From contig JAFPME010000011.1 of NCBI GenBank assembly GCA_017402445.1, positions 1-64,000 on the forward strand: a DNA stretch of 64,000 nucleotides, given 5' to 3'. Position 1 is the stretch's first letter, and each line of letters starts with the position of its first letter. A program made the position numbers and the translations under genes. Of the stretch, positions 52,850 through 62,472 are shown piece after piece. This stretch comes from Prevotella sp. GTDB lineage: Bacteria; Bacteroidota; Bacteroidia; Bacteroidales; Bacteroidaceae. Under the pieces are notes generated by a model that searched no databases, was not told the DNA's origin, and saw only the letters and a program-made list of their open reading frames with translations.

Positions 52850-54136
52850 ATGTTCGACAAACTATCGCGAATCAAGATAAAAGGCGACGGCATCATTTGG
52901 ATGGTGTTCTTCTTCCTCTGCATCATCAGCGTGCTTGAAGTGTACAGCGCTTCCAGCGCGCTGACCTACAAGGCCGGCAACTACTGGAAGCCCGTGCTAT
53001 ACCACACTTCGCTCATTCTGGTAGGTGTGGGATTCATGGTGCTGACGATGAACATCAAGTGCAAATACTTCAAGCTCGTGACGCCATTCGCACTGTTGTT
53101 CTCCATCCTCATGCTCATAGCCGTATTGGTAATGGGACAGAGCACGAATGGTGCCCAGCGTTGGATAGGACTCTTTGGCATCCAGTTCCAGCCTTCCGAG
53201 CTGGCAAAAGGCGCTGTCATCCTGGCTGAAGCACAGATACTGAGTGCCATGCAGACCATCGACGGGGCCGATCGGCGCGCGTTCAAATACATATTATATG
53301 TGTCATTACCCATCATTTGCCTCATCGGAATGGAGAACCTTTCCACGGCAGCACTCCTGTTCCTGACCGTCATCGTCATGATGTTCATCGGAAGAGTGCC
53401 CAAGCACCAACTGGGACAACTGCTCGGTGTTCTGGCAGTAATAGGCGTATTTGTCATCGCAATGGTATGGATGATCGGCGACGAGGAAGATGCCAAGCCG
53501 AAGGATGAGGAAAAACTGGCCATGATCGAGCAAGTGAAAGACGAAACCGATGCTAATATATTCATGAAGGCGTACAACAAAGTGTTCCACCGAGCCAGCA
53601 CATGGAAGGCACGCATCATGGATTTCATCGACAACAGGGAGATAAGGCCCGAGGATGTGGACCTCGAAGGCAAGGGAGCACAGAAAGCCCACGCTGCCAT
53701 TGCCATCGCAACGTCGAACGTGGTAGGCAAGGGACCAGGCAATTCCGTTGAGCGTGACTTCCTGTCGCAGGCATTCTCCGACTTCATCTATGCCATCATC
53801 ATCGAGGAAATGGGCATCTGGGGAGCTGCCGGCGTCTGTCTGCTGTACATCATCCTGCTATTCCGCACAGCAACCATTGCCAACCGTTGCGCTAACGTCT
53901 TCCCGGCGCTGCTCATCATCGGCATTGCCCTGTTGCTCGTCACGCAGGCCATGTTCAACATGTGCGTAGCCGTCGGACTGGCACCCGTCACAGGTCAGCC
54001 GCTTCCGCTCATCAGTAAAGGCGGCACAAGTACGATTGTCAACTGCGTTTACATCGGAGTCATTCTCAGCGTCAGCTACACGGCGAAGAAGAAAGACGAC
54101 CAACCAGACATGAAACCGCGTCGCGTAGCAGCATAA
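52850..54136 (+). CDS. ftsW: Septal peptidoglycan glycosyltransferase FtsW
   Basis: A 428-residue SEDS-family polytopic membrane protein. It shows early VYSASSALTYKAGNYW, GAQRWIGLFGIQFQPSELAK (near 110) with the family's Gln-Pro-Ser-Glu element, and late GQPLPLISKGGTS. A large soluble insertion (about 205-275, EDAKPKDEEKLAMIEQ and following) separates two membrane blocks and is characteristic of Bacteroidetes. It polymerises lipid II with FtsI at the septum. Confidence 0.93.
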   Translation: MFDKLSRIKIKGDGIIWMVFFFLCIISVLEVYSASSALTYKAGNYWKPVLYHTSLILVGVGFMVLTMNIKCKYFKLVTPFALLFSILMLIAVLVMGQSTNGAQRWIGLFGIQFQPSELAKGAVILAEAQILSAMQTIDGADRRAFKYILYVSLPIICLIGMENLSTAALLFLTVIVMMFIGRVPKHQLGQLLGVLAVIGVFVIAMVWMIGDEEDAKPKDEEKLAMIEQVKDETDANIFMKAYNKVFHRASTWKARIMDFIDNREIRPEDVDLEGKGAQKAHAAIAIATSNVVGKGPGNSVERDFLSQAFSDFIYAIIIEEMGIWGAAGVCLLYIILLFRTATIANRCANVFPALLIIGIALLLVTQAMFNMCVAVGLAPVTGQPLPLISKGGTSTIVNCVYIGVILSVSYTAKKKDDQPDMKPRRVAA

Positions 54137-54176
54137 AAGGCCGGTTCACAGTAGAAAAAAGAAAAAGAAATACATC

Positions 54177-55286
54177 ATGGAAAAGGAGCTTAGAGTCATC
54201 ATCAGTGGAGGCGGCACAGGAGGTCACATCTTCCCAGCCGTATCCATTGCCAATGCCATCAGGAAGAACCACCCGGAAGCAAAGATTCTGTTCGTGGGTG
54301 CGCTCGGTCGCATGGAGATGCAGCGCGTCCCGCAGGCAGGTTACGAAATCAAGGGACTTCCCATAGAAGGTTTCAACCGCAAGAACCTGCTGAAAAACGT
54401 CAAGGTTCTCTACAAAATATGGAAATGCCAGCGCATGGCAAAAAAGATTATCAGCGAGTTCAAGCCACAGGTGGCCGTCGGTGTCGGCGGATATGCCAGT
54501 GGTCCGACGCTGAACAAAGCCGCAGCAATGGGCATACCCTGCCTCATCCAGGAACAGAACAGCTACGCAGGTGTGACAAACAAGCTTTTGGCCAAAAAGG
54601 CTGCGAAGATATGTGTGGCCTACGAAGGCATGGAGCGTTTCTTCCCTGCCGACAAAATCATGCTCACCGGAAATCCCGTCAGACAACAACTGCTCGATAC
54701 AAAGCTCACAAAAGCAGAAGCCCTGAAGACATTCGGTCTTGATCCGCAGAAGAAAACCATCCTCATTGTCGGCGGAAGCTTGGGCGCAAGAACCGTGAAC
54801 GAGAGCGTTCTTCAGCATCTTAACGACATTCGTTCAAGCAACGTACAGATAATCTGGCAGACAGGGAAGTACTACTACAGCGAAATGCTGAAGGAACTGA
54901 ACAACCATGAAGCAGTACCCACACTCAAGCCGACCGACTTCATCGCCGACATGGGTGCTGCATACAAGGCTGCCGACCTCGTCATCAGCCGTGCCGGAGC
55001 CAGCAGCATCTCCGAATTTTGCCTATTGGGCACTCCTGTCATTCTGGTACCGTCGCCCAATGTGGCCGAGGACCACCAGACAAAGAACGCCATGGCGCTG
55101 GTCAACAAGGACGCCGCCCTCTACGTCAAGGATGCCGAGGCACGTGAAAAAGTCATCGCCCTCGCTTTGGAAACTGTCAACGACGGCTCACGTCTTGCCA
55201 CTCTGAGCGCCAACATCAAGAAAATGGCACTTCCCGACTCTGCCGACATCATCGCAAAAGAGGTTGTCAAACTCGCATGGAGATAA
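54177..55286 (+). CDS. murG: Lipid II synthase (N-acetylglucosaminyltransferase MurG)
   Basis: A 369-residue GT-B glycosyltransferase. The N-terminal glycine-rich loop is SGGGTGGHIFPAVSIA, with AVGVGGYASGPTLNKA in the lipid I-binding half. UDP-GlcNAc-site elements IVGGSLGARTVNE and SRAGASSISEF are near 200 and 270. It adds GlcNAc to lipid I on the inner face of the inner membrane. The stop codon lies 70 bp before the chosen murC start. Confidence 0.95.
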   Translation: MEKELRVIISGGGTGGHIFPAVSIANAIRKNHPEAKILFVGALGRMEMQRVPQAGYEIKGLPIEGFNRKNLLKNVKVLYKIWKCQRMAKKIISEFKPQVAVGVGGYASGPTLNKAAAMGIPCLIQEQNSYAGVTNKLLAKKAAKICVAYEGMERFFPADKIMLTGNPVRQQLLDTKLTKAEALKTFGLDPQKKTILIVGGSLGARTVNESVLQHLNDIRSSNVQIIWQTGKYYYSEMLKELNNHEAVPTLKPTDFIADMGAAYKAADLVISRAGASSISEFCLLGTPVILVPSPNVAEDHQTKNAMALVNKDAALYVKDAEAREKVIALALETVNDGSRLATLSANIKKMALPDSADIIAKEVVKLAWR

Positions 55287-55356
55287 TCGCCTGCGGTCCA
55301 AAGACAGGCATACCGAAGCAGAATCGGTGAAACAAAAAAAAGAAACAACAAGAAGA

Positions 55357-56742
55357 ATGGAACTGAAAGACATCAAATCTGTTTATTTCGTTGGTGCTGG
55401 CGGCATCGGCATGAGCGCTATTGCCCGCTATTTTCTGAAAAAGGGAATGGTGGTGGCTGGCTACGACAAGACACCGTCGGCACTCACTGAGCGTCTGAAA
55501 GACGAAGGGGCGCTGATCCACTACGAAGAAAACGTAGACGAGATTCCCCAAGCCTGCAAGAATCCGCAGAAGACGCTTGTCATCTACACGCCTGCCGTAC
55601 CTGCCGACCATGCCGAACTGGTCTACTTCCGCGAGAACAACTTCGAGATACAGAAGCGCGCACAGGTGCTCGGAACGCTCACCCGCGCCCACAAGGGCCT
55701 CTGTTTTGCCGGCACACACGGCAAGACTACCACGTCTACCATGTGCGCTCACATCATGCACCAATCATCGATGGACTGCAACGCCTTCCTCGGGGGCATA
55801 TCAAAAAACTACGGAACGAACTACATTCTCTCCGACGAGAGCGACTACGTCGTCATCGAGGCAGATGAGTTCGACCGTTCCTTCCACTGGCTACGCCCCT
55901 GGATGACTGTCATCACGAGCACCGATCCAGACCACCTCGACATCTACGGGACAAAGGAAGCCTATCTTGAAAGCTTCCGTCACTACACAACACTCATCAA
56001 ACCGGGCGGAGCACTCATCATCCACAAAGGCTTGGAGATGAAAGCCAACCCGCAAGAAGGCGTGCGCGTCTATGAATACAGTCGCGACGAGGGCGATTTC
56101 CACGCCAGCAACGTGAAGATCGAGAACGGAGAAATAACCTTCGACTTCATCTCGCCCATCGAGAACGTCAGCAACATCCGGCTCGGACAGCCCATTCCCA
56201 TCAACATCGAGAACGGTATCGCAGCCATGGCCATGGCACAGCTCAACGGATGCACAGCCGAAGAACTGCGCTACGGCCTTCAGACCTACCGCGGAGTGGA
56301 TCGCCGTTTCGACTTCAAGCTGAAGACCGACCGCATCGTCTTCCTCTCCGACTACGCTCACCACCCGAAGGAAATCTACCAAAGCGCACGTAGCATACGC
56401 GAGCTTTACAGCGACCGGAAGATCACTGCCATCTTCCAACCCCACCTTTACACACGTACACGTGACTTCTACCGCGACTTCGCCGACAGTCTGAGTCAGC
56501 TCGACGAGGTCATTCTCACGGAAATATACCCCGCCCGCGAAGAGCCGATAGAAGGAGTTACCTCGAAACTCATCTACGACAACCTGCGCGAAGGCGTCGA
56601 AAAACAAATCATCCGAAAGGACGACGTACTGCAGTTCGTCAGCAGTCGCGACTTCGACGTTCTCGTTGTGCTCGGTGCCGGCGACCTTGACAACCAGGTA
56701 CCGCAAATAGAAAAGATACTGCGACAGAAATACGGACTCTGA
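55357..56742 (+). CDS. murC: UDP-N-acetylmuramate:L-alanine ligase
   Basis: 461 residues from the ATG at 55357, which gives MELKDIKSVYFVGAGGIGMSAIARYF, the expected N-terminal nucleotide-binding start. An earlier in-frame ATG at 55264 would overlap murG and add a hydrophilic leader. The ATP loop is AGTHGKTTTSTMCAH (near 112) and the C-terminal domain starts around ITAIFQPHLYTRTRDFY. It attaches the first stem-peptide residue, L-alanine. The order murD-ftsW-murG-murC is standard for the cluster. Confidence 0.95.
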   Translation: MELKDIKSVYFVGAGGIGMSAIARYFLKKGMVVAGYDKTPSALTERLKDEGALIHYEENVDEIPQACKNPQKTLVIYTPAVPADHAELVYFRENNFEIQKRAQVLGTLTRAHKGLCFAGTHGKTTTSTMCAHIMHQSSMDCNAFLGGISKNYGTNYILSDESDYVVIEADEFDRSFHWLRPWMTVITSTDPDHLDIYGTKEAYLESFRHYTTLIKPGGALIIHKGLEMKANPQEGVRVYEYSRDEGDFHASNVKIENGEITFDFISPIENVSNIRLGQPIPINIENGIAAMAMAQLNGCTAEELRYGLQTYRGVDRRFDFKLKTDRIVFLSDYAHHPKEIYQSARSIRELYSDRKITAIFQPHLYTRTRDFYRDFADSLSQLDEVILTEIYPAREEPIEGVTSKLIYDNLREGVEKQIIRKDDVLQFVSSRDFDVLVVLGAGDLDNQVPQIEKILRQKYGL

Positions 56743-56778
56743 TTAACGATCATCCTGACATTAAAGAAGGAAACAAAC

Positions 56779-57759
56779 ATGATGAAATTGCACATCAACT
56801 GGAAGAAAACAGCCATCGCCCTGCTCGACATCCTGCTTGCAGCCTACCTGGTGCTGGCCATGACCTCGTTCAACAAACCGGACGAGACACAGAAGATGTG
56901 CACAAAAGTGACCATCAACATCACCGACGAGAACACCAACGGCTTCCTCAGCCCGCCTGAAATCAAGCGCATCCTCGAAGGGAAGAAGCTCTACCCGCTG
57001 GAAAAAAGAATGACCACTGTCAATCCGCGCGACGTCGAGGAGGTTCTGAAAAAGAGTCCTTTCGTCAGCACCGCCGAATGCTACAAGACACAGAACGGAC
57101 ACGTCTGCATCAGCGTCACGCAGCGACTGCCCATCGTCCGCATTAAGAGCATCACCGGCGACGACTACTACGTCGACGACAAGGGAGGCATCATGGCCAG
57201 CTCGAAGTACACCAGCGACCTCGTCATCGCATCGGGCTACATCACAAAGGAGTTCGCACAAGTCTACATCACACCACTCATGCAGGTGTTGATGGAGAGC
57301 GAGTTCTGGAAAAACCAGATTGTACAGATCAACGTCATGCCCGACAAAGGCATCGAACTCGTGCCACGCGTGGGCGACCACATCATCTACATGGGCTACC
57401 TGCCGACCGCCAAGACAAAGGAGGAACGCTTTGCACGCATCAGCGACTTCCTCGACAGGAAGCTCGAACGGCTGGAGAAGTTCTACCGCTACGGCCTCAG
57501 CCAGGCTGGATGGAACCGTTACCACTACATCAGCTTAGAATACGACAACCAAATCATCTGTAAAAAGAACGCCAACCTCTTCCCGTTGCCTGAACCGGCC
57601 AAGCCTGCCGAGACGGACAGCGCGAAGCAGAAGAAACCCGACGACGAAACCATTACAGAGCTTCCGCGCGACAGTTCAGGCCCTGACAAGCCGAAGAGCA
57701 CGCCGCCGGCCGTGAAGAAACAAGAGAAAAAGAACGAAAACAACAAAAAACAAGTATAG
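56779..57759 (+). CDS. ftsQ: Cell division protein FtsQ
   Basis: 326 residues with one N-terminal membrane helix (about 12-28). A POTRA-like domain follows (about 45-110, including NGFLSPPEIKRILEGKKLYPL and KKSPFVSTAECY), then a beta domain to about 255 and a Lys/Pro-rich tail ending in KKQEKKNENNKKQV. It bridges cytoplasmic and periplasmic divisome parts via FtsL. The charged C-terminal tail is longer than in E. coli. The gap to ftsA is 3 bp. Confidence 0.88.
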   Translation: MMKLHINWKKTAIALLDILLAAYLVLAMTSFNKPDETQKMCTKVTINITDENTNGFLSPPEIKRILEGKKLYPLEKRMTTVNPRDVEEVLKKSPFVSTAECYKTQNGHVCISVTQRLPIVRIKSITGDDYYVDDKGGIMASSKYTSDLVIASGYITKEFAQVYITPLMQVLMESEFWKNQIVQINVMPDKGIELVPRVGDHIIYMGYLPTAKTKEERFARISDFLDRKLERLEKFYRYGLSQAGWNRYHYISLEYDNQIICKKNANLFPLPEPAKPAETDSAKQKKPDDETITELPRDSSGPDKPKSTPPAVKKQEKKNENNKKQV

Positions 57760-57762
57760 CGT

Positions 57763-59229
57763 ATGGCAGAATTTATCGTAGCAATCGAACTCGGATCATC
57801 CAAGATGACCGGTATTGCGGGAAAGAAGAACATCGACGGCAGCATCACCGTGCTCGCCGTGGTGAAGGAAGAGTCAAGCTCTTTCATCCGCAAGGGCGTC
57901 ATTTACAACATCGACAAGACCGCCCAGTGTATCTCGAACATCGTCAAAAAGCTCACCGCGAAACTCAAGACAAGCATCACACATGTCTACGTAGGCGTGG
58001 GCGGGCAGTCGATACGCAGCATGAAGAACGTGATTGTGAAGAATCTGCCTGCCGACACCATCGTCACACAGGAGATGGTGAACGAACTGATGGACGCCAA
58101 CCGCAATATGACGTACCAGGATCAGGAAATCCTCGACGCAGCCACGCAGGAATACAAGGTTGACAACCAGTATCAGATGGACCCTGTAGGCATTCAGTGC
58201 TCAAGGCTCGAAGGCAACTTCCTCAACATCCTGTGGAGAAAAATGTTCTACCGCAACCTGAACAAGTGCTTCGACCTCGCAGGAGTAGCCATCGCCGAGA
58301 TGTATCTGGCACCGCTCGCGCTGGCCGACAGCGTACTGACCGACGCCGAGAAGCGCTCAGGATGCGCTCTCGTGGACCTCGGAGCTGACACCACCACCGT
58401 CAGCGTTTACTACAAGAACATCCTCCGCCACCTGGCTGTCATCCCACTGGGCAGCAACAACATCACAAAGGACATTGCATCGCTGCAGATGGAGGAAAGT
58501 AACGCTGAGCAGATGAAGCTCAAGTACGGCAGTGCCTGGACCGACAACGGCGAGATAGACAACCAGCTGACACTCAGCATCGACGCCGAGCGCAAGGTGG
58601 AACAGCGCAAGTTCATCGAGATTGTAGAGGGGCGAATGGAGGAAATCATTGAAAACGTGTGGTACCAAGTGCCCACAGAATATGCCGACCGGCTGCTCGG
58701 CGGCATCATTCTCACCGGCGGCGGTGCCAACATGAAGAATATCGAAACGGCTTTCCGCAACCACACACACATCGAAAAAATCCGGATTGCCAAGTTCGTG
58801 CAGCTCAGCATCACAGCAAAGGACAACGACATCACTGCTCGCAACGGCATGATGAACACCGTGCTCGGACTGCTCGCCAAGGGCGACATGAACTGTGCAG
58901 GCAGCGAGGTGGACCCCAACGCCGACCTCTTTGCCGAGAACAAGCCCGCCACACAGGCCACCGACATCCACCGCGAGCCCCGAAAGGCCAACGAGCTGAG
59001 CCCGGGCGTCGTGCAGACAGAAGCCGAGAAGCTGAAGGCCGAGGAGGAACGACGCAAGCAGGAAGAGGCTGAAGAGGCCATCCGCAAGGCCGAGATCGAA
59101 GCCGAGGAGGCTCGCCTCAAGGCTGAAGAGGAAGAACGCAAGCGCAAGGAGGACAGCGGTCTGAAGAAGACAGGCAAGAAACTGAAGAACTTCCTGAAGA
59201 AACTCATAACTGAAACCGAGGACGAATAA
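57763..59229 (+). CDS. ftsA: Cell division protein FtsA
   Basis: A 488-residue actin-fold ATPase that tethers FtsZ to the membrane. It shows phosphate-binding IELGSSKMTGIAGKK at the N-terminus, the 1C/SHS2-region KTSITHVYVGVGGQSI, LVDLGADTTTVSVYY (near 205) and ILTGGGANMKNIE (near 320). After the core (~400) comes a Glu/Lys/Arg/Ala-rich coiled stretch (about 423-470). The protein ends in an amphipathic helix, KKLKNFLKKLI, which should serve as the membrane-targeting sequence. The coiled linker is an extension relative to E. coli FtsA. Confidence 0.93.
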   Translation: MAEFIVAIELGSSKMTGIAGKKNIDGSITVLAVVKEESSSFIRKGVIYNIDKTAQCISNIVKKLTAKLKTSITHVYVGVGGQSIRSMKNVIVKNLPADTIVTQEMVNELMDANRNMTYQDQEILDAATQEYKVDNQYQMDPVGIQCSRLEGNFLNILWRKMFYRNLNKCFDLAGVAIAEMYLAPLALADSVLTDAEKRSGCALVDLGADTTTVSVYYKNILRHLAVIPLGSNNITKDIASLQMEESNAEQMKLKYGSAWTDNGEIDNQLTLSIDAERKVEQRKFIEIVEGRMEEIIENVWYQVPTEYADRLLGGIILTGGGANMKNIETAFRNHTHIEKIRIAKFVQLSITAKDNDITARNGMMNTVLGLLAKGDMNCAGSEVDPNADLFAENKPATQATDIHREPRKANELSPGVVQTEAEKLKAEEERRKQEEAEEAIRKAEIEAEEARLKAEEEERKRKEDSGLKKTGKKLKNFLKKLITETEDE

Positions 59230-59333
59230 GTCTCAGTTCAGGTCTTTTCACATCAGGCAACGGGCCGCTATGAGGAAACTCCGGGGCCTGTTCCTCCCAG
59301 ATAAAATCCAGTAATCCCAGAAAAAACAGAATT

Positions 59334-60659
59334 ATGGCAGACAATAATAAATTCGACATACTCGACTTCGGAGAGCCCGAAAAAGAGAATAGCATCATCA
59401 AAGTGATTGGTGTAGGCGGTGGCGGCGGCAATGCCGTGAACCACATGTACCGCGAAGGCATCCACGACGTGACCTTCGTGCTCTGCAACACCGACAACCA
59501 GGCGCTCAACGACTCGCCCGTGCCCGTGCATCTGCAGCTCGGCAAGGAGGGTCTCGGAGCAGGAAACAAGCCCGAAAAGGCCCGTCAGGCAGCCGAAGAG
59601 AGCATCGACGACGTGCGCAACATGCTCAACGACGGCACTAAGATGGCTTTCATCACCGCCGGCATGGGCGGCGGAACGGGCACGGGTGCCGCTCCGGTCA
59701 TCGCGCGTGTCAGCAAGGAGCTCGACATTCTCACCGTGGGCATCGTCACCATTCCCTTCCGCTTCGAAGGCCCGAAGAAGATTGACCAGGCCCTCGACGG
59801 CGTGGAAGAAATGGCCAAGCACGTGGATGCACTGCTCGTCATCAACAACGAACGGCTGCGCGAAATCTATCCTGAGCTCACCGTGCTCGACGCTTTCGCC
59901 AAGGCCGACGACACACTGTCCGTGGCAGCCAAGTCGATAGCAGAGATCATTACCGTGCACGGACTCATCAACCTCGACTTCAACGACGTGAAGACAGTGC
60001 TGAAGGACGGTGGCGTGGCCATCATGTCTACCGGTTTCGGCGAAGGCGAAGGCCGCGTGAAGAAGGCCATCGAAGACGCCCTGAACTCACCGCTGCTCAA
60101 CGACAACGACGTCTTCAACTCGAAGAAGATCCTGCTCAGCATCTCCTTCTGCTCGGACAAGCAGTCGAAGACGGGCCTGATGATGGAAGAGATGAACGAC
60201 GTGAACGACTTCATGGCCAAGTTCGGCAACGACTTCGAGATAAAATGGGGACTGGCCACCGATCCCGAGCTGGGCGACAAGGTGAAAGTGACCATCCTCG
60301 CAACGGGATTCGGCATCGAGGACGTAGACGGCATGGGCGCACACTTCACCAAGCGCACGCAGGAAGAAGCCGACCGCATCGCTGCCGAGGAAGAGAAAGC
60401 CGCCGAACGCCAGGACCGCCGCAACCGCTACTACGGCAAGGACGGCTCCACAGCCCAGTACAAGCGGCGCCCGCACATCTTCATCTTCCGCCAAGAGGAC
60501 CTCGACAACGACGATGTTATCAGCGACGTGGAGCAAACACCGACCTACAAGCGCACGCGCCAGGTGCTCGACGAGATCCGCAACAAAGCCGCAGGCCACG
60601 TGAAGGCCAACGACGACGACAAGCGTGAAGCCATTCAGGGGACCATCAAGTTCGGATAA
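59334..60659 (+). CDS. ftsZ: Cell division protein FtsZ
   Basis: A 441-residue tubulin-like GTPase. The N-terminal glycine-rich strand is KVIGVGGGGGNAVNHM, the tubulin signature is GMGGGTGTGAAPVIA (near 106), and the T7-loop region has NLDFNDVKTVL. The tail after about 345 is basic and variable. The usual C-terminal FtsA-binding peptide is not at the very end; the nearest match is TPTYKR at about 402-407, followed by ~34 more residues ending in GTIKFG. It polymerises into the division ring. Confidence 0.95.
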   Translation: MADNNKFDILDFGEPEKENSIIKVIGVGGGGGNAVNHMYREGIHDVTFVLCNTDNQALNDSPVPVHLQLGKEGLGAGNKPEKARQAAEESIDDVRNMLNDGTKMAFITAGMGGGTGTGAAPVIARVSKELDILTVGIVTIPFRFEGPKKIDQALDGVEEMAKHVDALLVINNERLREIYPELTVLDAFAKADDTLSVAAKSIAEIITVHGLINLDFNDVKTVLKDGGVAIMSTGFGEGEGRVKKAIEDALNSPLLNDNDVFNSKKILLSISFCSDKQSKTGLMMEEMNDVNDFMAKFGNDFEIKWGLATDPELGDKVKVTILATGFGIEDVDGMGAHFTKRTQEEADRIAAEEEKAAERQDRRNRYYGKDGSTAQYKRRPHIFIFRQEDLDNDDVISDVEQTPTYKRTRQVLDEIRNKAAGHVKANDDDKREAIQGTIKFG

Positions 60660-60750
60660 GCCATTCGCCCGGCCTTGCATAAGGAACAGCTCTGACTGAC
60701 CCGCACGAAAAAGAAACCGTTAGTCAAACCTTTTTAAAAAAAATAAAACA

Positions 60751-61200
60751 ATGACACTATTCGATCAGATAAGCAACGACATCAAGGAGGCCATGAAGGC
60801 ACGTGACAAGGTTCGCCTCGAAACCCTCCGAAACATCAAGAAAGTATTCCTCGAAGCAAAGACAGCTCCGGGTGCCAACGACACTCTCGAGGATGCCGAC
60901 GCACTCAAGATCATCGCCAAGCTGGCCAAGCAGGGACGCGAAACGGCCGTCACCTACACACAGGCAGGGCGTCAGGACCTGGCCGACGCAGAGCTGGCAC
61001 AGGTGGAAGTGCTGGAAAGCTACCTGCCCAAGCAGCTCGACGAAGCCGAAATCGAAGCCGTCGTGCGCGACATCATCGCGCAGACAGGCGCCACGAGCAT
61101 GAAAGACATGGGCAAGGTGATGGGAACAGCCACCAAGCAGCTGGCCGGACAGGCCGACGGACGCGTGGTCTCTGCCATCGTCAAGAAGCTCTTATCATAG
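60751..61200 (+). CDS. yqeY: GatB/YqeY domain protein
   Basis: A 149-residue all-helical protein of the YqeY family, related to the tail domain of the GatB amidotransferase subunit. It starts TLFDQISNDIKEAMKARDKVRLETLRNI and ends GTATKQLAGQADGRVVSAIVKKLL. The family binds tRNA-like substrates, but its role is not established. It lies 91 bp after ftsZ on the same strand and is followed by a strong terminator, so it probably ends the dcw transcript. Confidence 0.88.
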   Translation: MTLFDQISNDIKEAMKARDKVRLETLRNIKKVFLEAKTAPGANDTLEDADALKIIAKLAKQGRETAVTYTQAGRQDLADAELAQVEVLESYLPKQLDEAEIEAVVRDIIAQTGATSMKDMGKVMGTATKQLAGQADGRVVSAIVKKLLS

Positions 61201-61283
61201 ACATACCGTACACATAACAGACGAAACTTAATACTACAAGAAAGTAAAAACCTAACTCATACAACTAAAAACCATAATACGTG

Positions 61284-61318
61284 CCGCCCCCACTCGCGAG
61301 AGTCAGGGCGGTTTTTTT
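61284..61318 (+). terminator. Intrinsic terminator after yqeY
   Basis: A GC-rich stem pairs CCGCCC (61284-61289) with GGGCGG (61306-61311), extended by partial ACTC/GAGT pairing, and is followed by seven T residues (61312-61318). This is a textbook rho-independent terminator at the end of the dcw cluster. Confidence 0.88.
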
Positions 61319-61363
61319 ATGCACTTGCCGTACATGACGGACCGTCGCCGCCGTCTGAAGTAT

Positions 61364-61728
61364 CCTGACAAAAAGCCGGAAAAAGTGCTCTGAGAATCGA
61401 AAATTCTGAAACTAACTTGAAGACGGTCGCATATACGCGAATTTCAGAGATGTCCTAAAACGCTGGACTTCAGCATCTTGTCTTTTCTTTACAAAATAAA
61501 CGGTTAGCAAAATGGGCCATTTTACGCTTCAAAACGGCTCTTTTTGGCGCGCAGAATGATTCATTTTGAAGCGCAGAACGGGCCATTTTGCGATGTAAAA
61601 TGAGCCGTTTTGAAAATCAGGCAGGTTTTTCGGCCTGTTTTGTAAGGATTATTTTCCGAAGAAAGTGCTTCCGGCCTCAAAAAACGAACAGTTTTCCTGA
61701 CAGGATTTTTCGGTATTTTTTGTTGACA
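61364..61728 (+). repeat. Interspersed palindrome-array repeat, copy E
   Basis: Five pseudo-palindromes start at 61508, 61530, 61552, 61574 and 61596 (exact 22-bp period). The left end is TGACAAAAAG with CTCTGAGAAT. The GC-rich left-arm motif is diverged here (GACGGTCGCATATACGCGAA), making this the most divergent copy outside the core. The right end is GGATTTTTCGGTA then TTGACA. It lies between the dcw terminator and the convergent recO gene. Confidence 0.82.
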
Positions 61729-61741
61729 GTTGCGACCGGCG

Positions 61742-62467
61742 TCAGCCCCATAAATCCCTCACGACGGCAAGCGACTGCAGTTCGGGAAAGTTGGGAACAT
61801 GCAGCCGATAGTAGTGAACAATGACGTCGATGATGCGGTTGCGGTCGTCGTGGCTCATGCGGAAGAGGTGCATCGACTCATAGTTCATGCGCATGAGCGT
61901 GTTGATGCGCGCCGCATCCTCGGCTCCCAGGTAGTCGGTATGCATCGGAATGCGCTTGCTGAACGAGGCGGCACGCAGGTCGAAGACGTCGCCTTCCTGA
62001 TAGTCCTCGATGAAAGGGAAGAAACCGATGAATCGCGACAGCCTCATCATGAAGACAAGATGGAAGTTGGCAACGGCCGTCTGGCAGCCGTCGAGCCACA
62101 TCAGGCTGCTCTCCACGTAGCTGAAAAGACTGGGGTTGTGCTGCTCGTCGCGCGTACTGTAATACAAGAACTCGGAAAGAAAGAGTGCGATGCTGAGCTT
62201 GCGCGCATCGAAGGGGATGGAACTGTAGGGATGGACGATGCGGGCATCGCGCAGCCGCTGCAACCCTTCGCGCTGCCTGACGTCGAGTTCCACCTCCAGC
62301 AGCGTGAGCGGCTGAAAATACTGAGCCTTCAGGCGTCCCACCTGCGTCTTCGGGACAGACGTGACAACCGACACTCGTCCCTCTTCCTCGGTGAGCAGCT
62401 CGACGATGAGCTTTCGCTCACCGTACTTCAAATGCCTGATTACAATGGCTTTCGTCTTAGTCAGCAT
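61742..62467 (-). CDS. recO: DNA repair protein RecO
   Basis: 241 residues from the ATG at 62467, giving the family-type start TKTKAIVIRHLKYGERKLIV with the OB-fold. A longer frame from 62569 runs through the promoter and the neighbouring tRNA promoter and is rejected. The helical C-terminal domain has the usual length, but no Cys4 zinc motif is visible, as in many Bacteroidetes RecO. It helps RecF/RecR load RecA on SSB-coated gaps. Repeat copy E abuts its stop codon within 14 bp. Confidence 0.9.
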   Translation of the reverse strand: MLTKTKAIVIRHLKYGERKLIVELLTEEEGRVSVVTSVPKTQVGRLKAQYFQPLTLLEVELDVRQREGLQRLRDARIVHPYSSIPFDARKLSIALFLSEFLYYSTRDEQHNPSLFSYVESSLMWLDGCQTAVANFHLVFMMRLSRFIGFFPFIEDYQEGDVFDLRAASFSKRIPMHTDYLGAEDAARINTLMRMNYESMHLFRMSHDDRNRIIDVIVHYYRLHVPNFPELQSLAVVRDLWG

Positions 62468-62472
62468 AGGTG

